Positions 10,380 through 19,635 of a stretch of DNA of 24,608 nucleotides are shown here, one piece after another. A model generated the notes under the pieces. That model had not been told where the DNA came from, ran no database searches, and saw only the letters and a list, made by a program, of their open reading frames with translations. How positions within the stretch are numbered: position 1 is the stretch's first letter; the number at the start of each line of letters is the position of its first letter. The DNA is from Ichthyophonus hoferi (Eukaryota > Opisthokonta > Ichthyosporea > Ichthyophonida > Ichthyophonidae). Both the position numbers and the translations under genes were made by a program. The stretch spans positions 49,683-74,290 of the forward strand of contig NAOQ01000194.1 in assembly GCA_002751075.1 (NCBI GenBank). The letters are read 5' to 3'.

Positions 10380-12410
10380 GGAGATGAATCACTTATGCTT
10401 TGGTTTAATATTATTATTATTACTAAAACTTTCATTTTAAAAGTCTGGTTGGTACTAATTGTAATTTGACTTTAAATTATACATTTCCAATGGGTAGGGT
10501 CACATAATGAGTTTTGATTGGACAGGGATGAGGTAATAAAATAGACTTGGTAATTAGAAATCGGCGATTAGTCAACTAGTGTTTTGATTTTTATTTTGTT
10601 TGATTTATAATATTTTAAGTGTTGCTTAATTCCAAAATATTCTCCGACTTGTTGTTGTTAGACAACAACTGCGATAATATCAAGATTTTTTCTTTTATTA
10701 TAATAAGACTTTTAAATTATTATTGTGATACCATTTGTGATTTTATTTTATTTCGATGTTTTGTATTTCCCCACATACCTATTTATACAGTCATGTCGCC
10801 ACAAGGTATTGTTTATATTCTTTTTATAAGGCTATGTATATGCATATTAAGTTTAGCTCTTGGGTCAACATTCCAAGAGAGTGGATAAACGCGACCAATT
10901 TTAGTGATAGTAATGTCTTCTAGTCCCATTGGTTCTAGATGTTCTTCACCTTAGAAGGATATAGTGTCAAACTATTTGGTTAGGCAGTTGAAGTTTTACT
11001 TTTACGTTTTGGAGGGTTTTAGCATCGAGCACGATGCTTATGGTTTTGTATGGGCTAAACTAGTTAACACTTTAACCTGTTTCTTATAGAAAATTGTGTT
11101 GCAACTTAACTTTAAAATATCCATCTATTTACTGTAATATACATCGTTATGAGGTTATTTGTTTTGCACTCACTACGATTAAAAAATATCTTTTGAATAC
11201 ATTCCAAGGTCACTACCATGCTACATTACATTTAAACAAGTGAAAATGAGGCAAGCGCACAAGTACGCGACTTTTTGAAATATACACTATATCTAACATT
11301 GCCTTTAGAATACTGGTACTCCATTAATTACTATTCTTATACCCTCAATTTTATTTCTATTACCTTTAGAATTTATTAGGCATTTTCGTTCAAGAAACAA
11401 AGCAAAGAATACAAACGTTTATTTATGACCATACAGCATGTACATAAATCAACACAGAGATGTATAAACCTTTATATATGTAGATATATTCCATATAGTT
11501 TTTATGAAGGCCTGGGCCAAAAGGCAAAAGGGTGATGCTCCATTAGTGTATGTTGGTCTGTAAACGTAAGCATGATCCCACTTTACACATGTTACTGTCC
11601 TCATAAGTTGTCGTTCAGAAAATACAACAAGGGGCTATACCTTGGGTATGGAGTGATATTTTTATTTTTATCCTTAATTTCTATTTTATTTTTTGTCTTT
11701 TACATGGGCTCCTATGCTATACTATTGGACTATATTATAGATATATCCCCTTCTACCTCTCATCTACTCATCTACTGTCATCAAAATAAAAGCACTATAT
11801 TAAACATCTTACATAGTATAGTTAGGTTTGCCAATAACTTTCTATAAGCACCTGACTAGGTTATAAAAAACCAGACCACTGTAAACTTCACCCATACCAA
11901 CCTAAAGTATTAGAGCACACTACTCCTCTCCACCACCATACCACAAAAACATAATTTTATACCCAATGTAAGGACCTTGTTTTAAAAGGTGCTACTTAAA
12001 AGGAAAGAAGTATGAGTAGTGTAAAAAAAGTGTGTGGTGGTGTGTGAATATTAGAATGATGATGGTATGGATTGGTTAGGAAGGATCAGACTAATAAGTA
12101 CCTTCATATGGAGTTATCGGTCTTGCAACACTTTAACATTAGTAAACATTTCTCGGAGTTCTGTATGAGGGAGAGATCTGTGCACTTATTATCGTATTCG
12201 AGTGCCAATGGTGAACTAGATATTACAGTAAAACTGCAATGAATATATACGTATATATATTGTTTAATCAAATAATCAAATGCAAAGTGTGTGTGCTACA
12301 AGTGGTTTAGTATTTGATGTGATGGCATAAGCGCTACGTTAGTGTTTGTAAGCGAGGTGTCATGTATGTGTAAATGGACTGGGTTCTGCCGTGTATGTGT
12401 GAGCGGCGTC
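10380..12410. other. Intergenic, no gene supported
   Basis: A perfect seven-base-pair hairpin (AGCATCG, loop AGCA, CGATGCT) lies at 11021-11038. A 91-codon hydrophobic frame at 11572-11847 has no recognisable family and looks like AT-rich chance. A GT-rich run occurs near 12028-12046. Nothing else stands out. Confidence 0.5.
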
Positions 12411-12414
12411 GGGA

Positions 12415-12625
12415 GGTTTTATTACTTGTTTCTCCTTCCTTTTATACTCCCCCAATCTTTGTTTAACATCCATGTAGTCTTCATTATTGTGAATGGGACA
12501 AATTGCAAAGATTCTTATTCGTTAATACAATTCACGGAAGATTACTGAGACCCACTAGAATTATCTGATCTTATCTCGATAATCTAATATTTTGTATCAT
12601 TTAAATGGCTCTTCAGGTAACTCCC
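12415..12625. repeat. Old direct repeat, copy 1
   Basis: This segment aligns in the same orientation with 14275-14500. Shared blocks in order include TTCCTTTTAT, AATGGGAC, CTTATT, CCACTAGAATTAT and AATGGCTCTT. I estimate 65-70% identity with small gaps. The pair brackets the minus-strand copia fragment, so they could be old terminal repeats, but no clean TG...CA ends are visible. Alternatively they are a segmental duplication. Confidence 0.5.
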
Positions 12626-12954
12626 TCAAGTTAATCACATAATACTAGATATCGACAAATCAATTTATCTGGTTGGAAACATGCAAATATGATGTCTATA
12701 GTTATCAAAGAATTTGAAGTAGATAATCCAGATACCTTACTAGAAGGCCAACTAGTCGAGTCTGATGTTTCTTCTTCTGATAATATTAATACCGTATGTA
12801 TATACACACAGCCAAAATTCGATTACAATTATTACATTACAATGCATTACCAAGTAAAAACCTTTTAGCTTCCTTATCCATTGATCAACAGAAAGCTTCA
12901 AAAGCAATTAGTTAGAGCTTTAGCCTGCCCTTTACCTGATAATGACAGTCTGAT

Positions 12955-13835
12955 AGAACTCAGTACAACAGATACTAGTCCTGTTTTGAATAGTTTGTAT
13001 TGACAAGCTGCAGTGATTGCAATTAGGATGTGAACAGCAACAAAGCGGGTTACGAGAGAAGGGATGATGAAAAATCTTTGTTCTATGTCTCCATGCTGCC
13101 TTGTATACAGAGACGGGCCTTGTGATGTGTGACCTCCCACTGTGGGCACGTTTCCTGCGGTAGTCCCATAGACTTCGTAGAGTTGTGGCATCCTTAAAGA
13201 TTTCCTCTTTTGGGATAGGGATCTAGGTATGGAACTCGTTGATCTTGGCGAGTTCAGTACATGGCATTGATCCAAGATATGGGAATGCATTCCTTGTGGT
13301 TCTTCGGATTGATTAGTCCAGATATATTTAGAATTGAGTTAATGGCTGCAGACATGGTAACGCATTGGCCTGCCATAGTGTATGTTTGCGGTATTAATGT
13401 CCCGATCGTATTGTTAATGGTGCATAGCAATGTTTGGTGCGGGAGAGGCTGTGTCTTCCTCAGGGAAGCGATCCATCCACACACTCTCTCGTCGGGAGGT
13501 AATAATTGAGGAACCAGCGTAAACATAATGGAGTGGGAGGTGATGAAGAAGTTCAAATAGAGGGAGTTTCAATTGAAACGGACTTTTTCTGAAATATATA
13601 GCCCTCATAGTCTGTAGAAGTGGGTGACATAGGGTCAATGTCTTCATCAGGTGATGGGGAGGCTACTTGGCGATAGCGATGCTACAGGATTGGATGCGAC
13701 TGTGAATAGGTCACTGACTGTATGGTTAGAATGAGCGAATGGGAAAATATCCTCAAAAAAGGCAATACCACCTATGAAAGTCTGCCGAAGTTTAAAGTCG
13801 AAAACGGTATAACTCTTGGAGTGAGATCCTGTCGT
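12955..13835 (-). mobile_element. Ty1/copia fragment, minus strand, broken
   Basis: Reading from high to low coordinates, the - strand encodes the copia integrase tail with the YxVFDFK...FEDIFPF type of pattern, about 13835-13640. An acidic Ser/Pro linker follows (about 13660-13560), and then the start of reverse transcriptase (about 13330-12960) with recognisable W-x-x-AM, P-x-P and HKARL landmarks. The same IFPF ending occurs in the element at 606-5870, so they are related but not close copies. Gag, protease, most of the integrase, the rest of reverse transcriptase and RNase H are not recognisable. It is old, with several interruptions. Confidence 0.7.
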
Positions 13836-14274
13836 TTCATTTGCCTACAACTCAGCACTATATCCACTGATTAGTAAATGAAGCGCAAATTGGAAATGTT
13901 GAGTTTAGACAATGTAGACAAAATAAGTTATCATACGATATTACCTAACAATTAAAAACAAATAAATAAAAATTAAATTATTTATTTATTTTCGTCACTA
14001 TAATTTGATACTAAGGTTTATTATAATAGATAGTTCACCCCATTGACCTGCTTCACACATAAGCACAGGCCCGTTTTAAAAAATGGCTGTAGACACCATT
14101 GGTTTTCGTTGTTTATTCAGCACCGGTAGAAACCAATCAAGGGGCGAGAGATCTGGGAAGATAAAATGACTATAGAATACAGGTCAAATATTTTCTAATC
14201 ATTAAGACAAAAAAATACATATATAATATATAAAAAACGTAAAACTTTATTTTAAAATGGATGAAATGTCATTA

Positions 14275-14500
14275 CCTCTGTTTATTATTAGCTATTCTCC
14301 GTTCCTTTTATCTTTTCCACAACATCCGTTTGCCAAATATAGCTGTGTTCATCAATATCCAATGGGACCCTTTGTGAAGATCCTTATTGCCTAAATCTAT
14401 AAAAGATCACCACTAGAATTATTTGGTCTTGTTTGAGTAATCTTTAATCTATTACTATCTATTACTGTGGTGTTCCCGTATGAATGGCTCTTTAAACGAT
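14275..14500. repeat. Old direct repeat, copy 2
   Basis: This is the partner of 12415-12625 with the same order of shared blocks. It ends about 155 bases before the start codon of the two-module gene, so it may contribute upstream sequence to that gene. A CTATAAAAG motif at 14397-14405 is present here but not in the other copy. Confidence 0.5.
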
Positions 14501-14656
14501 ATCTATTCATTATTTTATGTGCTCACATACCTTTTAATCTGTTGGACAGCGTGAATCTGATTTTATGCAAATAGCGAAGTAGTAAGTATATGAACTAGCT
14601 ACCATAGCAAGTACTTGCGTAAAACAATTGCTGCTTAAATTTTTTCTATATTTACA

Positions 14657-15046
14657 ATGTTTGCAAAGGTGTTTATTGCCGCTACCGCCTTGGCCAGTCT
14701 AACCAGTCCTGTCGTTAGTCTTACAGAATTCAAATGTCCTGAAGACTGGTCCAAGAGAAAAATTAATGTGTATGCAGACCCTACCGATATTTACAGCTAC
14801 TTTGTGTGCGGTCATAACGGTGCAACTCGCATCCTGTGCAACGGCATTACTAGATTCGACGATAAACTACATTATTGTACGGATACGTTCTTGACTTGCC
14901 CAGAGCAGTTCGCACTCTTGAATTATCCTGCTCATTCCAACCCTTTCAATAAGAATACTTACTTTAGCTGTGGAATTTCTGGTGCCACACTTGTCAATTG
15001 CCCTGCCTCAAAGACCTTCGACTCTACTCAACACAAATGTGTTTAA
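14657..15046 (+). CDS. Secreted two-module Cys-rich chitin-binding-like protein
   Basis: This is a frame of 129 residues with no introns needed. Residues 1-22 form a typical signal peptide, so the mature protein starts near residue 22 and is probably extracellular. It contains two short modules, Cys 27, 51, 61, 74 and Cys 81, 105, 115, 128. The first opens with CPEDW and the second with CPEQF. Each has an aromatic residue before the second Cys and a Phe-Asp before the last, as in peritrophin/CBM14 domains. The gaps are the same as in modules 1-2 of the protein at 9162 apart from two residues in module 2, and the stop follows directly after the last Cys. It is therefore a short paralogue lacking the two eight-Cys modules. 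Binding of chitin is inferred, not shown. A weak TATA-like TATATGA lies about 70 bases before the ATG. Confidence 0.85.
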   Translation: MFAKVFIAATALASLTSPVVSLTEFKCPEDWSKRKINVYADPTDIYSYFVCGHNGATRILCNGITRFDDKLHYCTDTFLTCPEQFALLNYPAHSNPFNKNTYFSCGISGATLVNCPASKTFDSTQHKCV

Positions 15047-15130
15047 AAATTCGACCGTATGAAGCTTTTTAATACCACACTCGATAGTTATTGAAGTTGA
15101 ACGATATATTTTGATATTTAGCCACTGGCT

Positions 15131-15136
15131 AATAAA
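15131..15136 (+). terminator. Poly(A) signal of the two-module gene
   Basis: AATAAA lies 85 bases after the stop codon, the first such hexamer downstream, giving a short 3' untranslated region. Confidence 0.6.
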
Positions 15137-15139
15137 TAT

Positions 15140-18100
15140 CCATACTAAAAATTCCTATTGACCCCTAAGAAAGAAGGGAATAATGAAGAAGCAGTCAATA
15201 AGGTGTGTCGTATCTACCACCACTCTCAAACATTGTTGCAGTTGATACAATGAACATGCTAATTTTGGTAATATTAGCCACTTGTAATAGGCACTGCATG
15301 TGATTGCAGTGTTCTGTTTAGGAGTTAATAATATTGTGATAGAAGCAAACCAATTCAATCACGTCAACTGATTTATGATTATCGTCGTCGTTATGCCTGA
15401 CTTTTCTCCTTGTGGCAATTAAATCTAATTCTAAATAGTCGTATTCCGGCAGTTTTAATATACTTGCATTATTTTACAAAATTATAAATCAAGCCAGAAT
15501 AGGCATTTTGTCTAGCTTTCAGTATTGCTCTTTATAATCCCACGTTGCACATTGCAACACAAGGAAGGTGAGTCAAGACAAATTGTAATAGTGGCTACAA
15601 TATAGGGGTGACGCTATGTTGGATGGTAGTATTTTCAACTTAGAAAAAACTGCAACTAGGTCTCTTTGTACTTTCTGTGGTTCATAACTGGAGTCTGATA
15701 ATAATACAACTTGTGATTTATTCTAAACACTGTGAGTACGTGACTTTTGTGTACGTAAAGGCTTGCTCCCTTCTTTTCCGACCTAGATTGGATTTGACTA
15801 TAAATTGAGGTATCATATCTATCATGTCAACTACAGCACTCTTTATTAAAGCTAAAGACTATTAATATCTGGTCCCAACTAGTTGTTTGGGTTTAAATTT
15901 AGAAGTTAAACTAGTATAGCGTTGGACATTGTTGCAAGCTTTGCCCTTGCCCAATATGGCTACCGTTTCCTCTTGTTTTCAAATGCAATCTGGAAAATTC
16001 CTCATAAAAGTAGTAGCTTCAACTTGGAGCTAACCCTGACGCTTCACACTTTCTAGATAAATCCCTGCTCTAGTTACATTAATTTGGTCTGAAACATCTC
16101 TGTGGCCGCAAACACTAATTCATCTTAGAATGCAAAAGTTTTCCTGTAATTTAGGGAGTTGCTGCAATTTTGTACTAAAATTAATTGCTTAATCAATTAG
16201 CTTTTTACTTACTTAATAAAGTGATGATAGCTATACTACGCCACTGAATCAGGTACACCAGCATAAATGAGCAAGAACTAGTGTGTTATATAATTAGGTC
16301 CATTATACCTTAAGTCGTGGTATATTACAAACTCAATATTATAAAAACAACCAACGCCCCACTAGCCATTTATGACAACATGTTAAATAGAAACCACATG
16401 TATAGGTATTAATAAGGATTATTACATATTGTATTACACTGAAACCTCTTTTGAAGAGTTTGTCTATAAACTAAATCAATCCAAACAATAACAATAATAA
16501 TTAAAATAACACCATACAATATAAAATGCCCAACTCAATAAATTAGAAGACATAATTCATATACAACTTTTATGTAACTTATAATAACAATACTTAATAA
16601 CGTGATTTTTCTGACATAGGGTACAAAGCCTTAATTCAGCAAAGGATAAAAAAAAGAAAAACAATTACGTACTCAATCTAGACGTTCTAGAATTTCACCC
16701 ATGCTTTAGTTTTGTTTTTAATTATTTTTACAAATATACATGCACATAAAAATGTTGAGAATTTCGATATTACTATATTCTTTTTATCCTGCTAGCTATA
16801 TTATCTGCTAGAATTTAATCTAAAACTACATGTGAGAGTATTGCAGATGTGGTATTCAGACCTGTTTTAGGGGTAATAAGACAATTTTATTCCCAACTAA
16901 TGCTAAATAAGACAGAATAGATTATGCGTCGTAAGCCACCTTTTCTGGGTCCAGTTCCTTGTCCTAGTCCAGGGGAGTACGTCTCTTCTTTCCACTTTGT
17001 TCCAAACTTGACTCTTCTGTTTCATCTGGGAACTCAGAAGAAACATATTCACCTTCAGAACCTGAAAAGAAGCGCACTCTATGCTTTTACTTCTTTTCGG
17101 TTGTGAAGGTGGACCCTGACTTCCTGCCAGACGCCTTGTTATGTTGCTGGTAAAATGATAACTGGGATTCAGAGATTATTTATAACGTGCTTGTAAGTTA
17201 CACTATATCGCTTTATTACCAACTGAAATCAGGATTCAGGCTAAGTCTGTAAATGCTGGTTATATAGTTGTTTGATTCCTAATCAATACCAGTTGATCAA
17301 ATGATAAGCGTCATTACTCCAATTAATGATAGGTTTGTATTTTACACCAATACTGAAGGTAAATTAATTGTTCAGATCACCATCGCCTATCTAATCACAA
17401 TAAATTTACGTGTATAACCTGATCCTAATTAAATATAATTAGAGACCTCATGAAATTAATTATTCATCATTAATTAATAACTAAAAACTTAGATAGCAGT
17501 TGATACTCATTATGAAGCTTCTAAATATTTAGAGGTACAATGCAATATAACTAGTGAGTGTTTTTTGTGCAAGAAATCATGAAGTATTCGATCAAACGCT
17601 TATAGTGGCGGAAATACTTCAACATTATGAATATGGCAAAATCTTTGTGAAAAAATATATATATAAAACTAAATAATACTATCAAACTATGGAAAGTTGT
17701 ACAATCACCTTTCATAAGTGGATTTTCAACAGGACTGGTATTGTAGTGGAATGGTAAAAAGTATTTTGCCCTGTGTTTTCATTCATACTTTCTACAGTCC
17801 TTGACCTCTGTTTAGTCAAGTTAGTTTGACTAGGAAAAAATCAATTTCTTTACTTGTGCCTTGGACTGTTTCCTATCTTTTCGTAGGGGAAGATGTTTTT
17901 AAAAAACACCAAATTGTTCTTTTAGCACTTGGAAAGGAAAGAGAAAGGCCTTAAGTATCCGTGCTCAAGGAAGAGAAAGAAAACAAAGTAGAGATTTTAA
18001 AATCTAATAACACCTATACACATAGACACAGACACACAGATACAGATATATTCATATATATGGAATGTGCAAATGAAAATATATTTAAGTAAGAAAAGCA

Positions 18101-19600
18101 CAGAAGTTGTGTATTGTGTACTAAAGAGAACATATATAAAATGAGTATGACTAAACATATTAGAGAAAGAAAAGAAAAAAACTATATAATTTTCCATAAG
18201 CGTGTAGGTAGGTATGTGTACAAAAAAAAGTAAAAAGGAGGTGTGGCCGTAATATTCGCAGAGACGGCAGTAGAAAGAGGGCTAAGAGAAAGGAAAAAAA
18301 TAATACAAGAAAAAGCAAATCAGACATTTGAGACAATAATCGGTACATGGGATAGGACAACAATAAAAAGAAATGACACATGCATGCCCATCCTAACAAC
18401 TAACATAACCAATAAAGTAATGCTAAATGACGACATAAAGCCTCCATGAATAAAAATAAAAGGCGAGGAGCACAACAGTAATCCTACCAAATGTTATTTT
18501 CAAGAGTGTTGCATATTGGAAATGCTATTCTTGGGTACAATAACAGAATACATTTTTTTCACTTCACTTTATTCTTCTCACATATCTTTGCCGAGCATAT
18601 ATTTTTCTCCTCTGGGTTTTATTTACTTTGTTTTATTCAATATATTGGAACACAACAAACCTTGACTACTGTGTAGTCTCCCGGACCATTTTTTACACGA
18701 TTTTTCCCCTAGCTTCAGATGTAATACTAGTATGGTTGTATAAACAATGTTTTTAATAAACTGCTTATTACAAATCTACTCATATGTACGTAATTATGTA
18801 TTGCAATATATGTTAAAATACTAATCCAATGTCTAACATTTGATGATTTAAAGAATATATGCATAAAATTAAAACATGTCTACTGGTGAAATAATAATGA
18901 AATTAACACTAAAAGTAATAAAAATAGTAATACTACCAGTATATTACATAAATTTAATAATAATAATGCTAAAACATTTAATTAATTAACTCACCCAAAC
19001 TACTATTCCAAGTGTAGGTTACTATCTTTTTACCACAAGAACTAATATATGTAAAAATTAACACTAATAATACCCAATATTATTAAATTATAACTTACCA
19101 ATAAAACACACTCGTCTTACTCTAGTTCCAAAACAAGCAAAAACAATTTCTGAAACTAACCAAAAATATATCGCAAAACTTTTAATACTGCAATACTACA
19201 CCAATTAAAAACAGACTTGATTTCAATTCAATGTTCATCAAAAAAACAAATAAGTTACAACTTTTCGAAATGGATCACATCACAAATAACCAAAACAATA
19301 CGAATAAAAAGCCAAAGAAATCCCATTTCATTAAATACAACCAAAAAAAATAAAAAGTACATAATAAAACATACTAGCTCATGATTCAAAATCATCTCAG
19401 TTTATATAAAACACTGGCCCAACTTATTTACAAATTTTAAATTCAAAACATTGCATCTTTGCTCTGCAGTGCATTTCCAATATAATACACTAAGTAATAA
19501 CAAAACACCAAAACAAATCGACGCTCAACAAAAAAAAACATTGTATTAGGTAAGGAGTTGTTGGTTTAATTCAAGAACTATACCCTGAACTTCCCCATAA
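15140..19600. other. Intergenic, no gene supported
   Basis: No frame here has a recognisable domain. A Ser/Glu-rich open stretch at 16968-17153 is weakly coding-like. The segment 15600-16100 has a less AT-rich composition and might be retroelement debris, without diagnostic motifs. From 18700 to 19550 the + strand is strongly A-rich with very little coding potential; part of this may be downstream sequence of RPL23 on the other strand. Confidence 0.45.
18010..18061. repeat. CA/TA-rich simple repeat
   Basis: The stretch consists of imperfect ACACA, GACACA and GATACA units running into TATATA. It is a degenerate microsatellite without further meaning that I can see. Confidence 0.6.
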
Positions 19601-19601
19601 C

Positions 19602-19624
19602 CTTAAATGTATTAATCATTTAAG
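19602..19624 (-). other. Hairpin just past the RPL23 stop codon
   Basis: CTTAAATG and CATTTAAG form a perfect eight-base-pair stem with a seven-base loop. It begins 11 bases beyond the stop codon and 6 bases beyond the AATAAA, near where cleavage of the transcript would be expected. A role in 3' end formation is only a guess. Confidence 0.35.
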
Positions 19625-19629
19625 TATTA

Positions 19630-19635
19630 TTTATT
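19630..19635 (-). terminator. RPL23: Poly(A) signal overlapping the RPL23 stop codon
   Basis: On the - strand the stop codon TAA runs straight into AATAAA, the last A of the stop being the first of the hexamer. No other AATAAA is apparent on this strand in the next few hundred bases. If used, the 3' untranslated region would be only about 20-30 bases. Confidence 0.55.

Noticed and set aside
11572-11847. A 91-codon hydrophobic frame
   Set aside because: The composition follows T-rich sequence; there is no family resemblance, promoter or poly(A) signal to support it.
12689-13003. A possible two-exon + strand gene (12689-12793 and 12869-13003) with GTATGT...TTTTAG ends and matching phase
   Set aside because: The second part overlaps the reverse transcriptase remnant on the - strand, the protein matches nothing I know, and short splice-like motifs are common in AT-rich DNA.
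15600-16100. Possible retroelement debris on either strand
   Set aside because: Translations give only scattered short peptides with no diagnostic motif, so I did not annotate an element.
18243-18449. A 68-codon Lys/Glu/Thr-rich frame
   Set aside because: It lies in purine-rich DNA, lacks a recognisable domain, and overlaps another frame on the - strand; I cannot separate it from chance.
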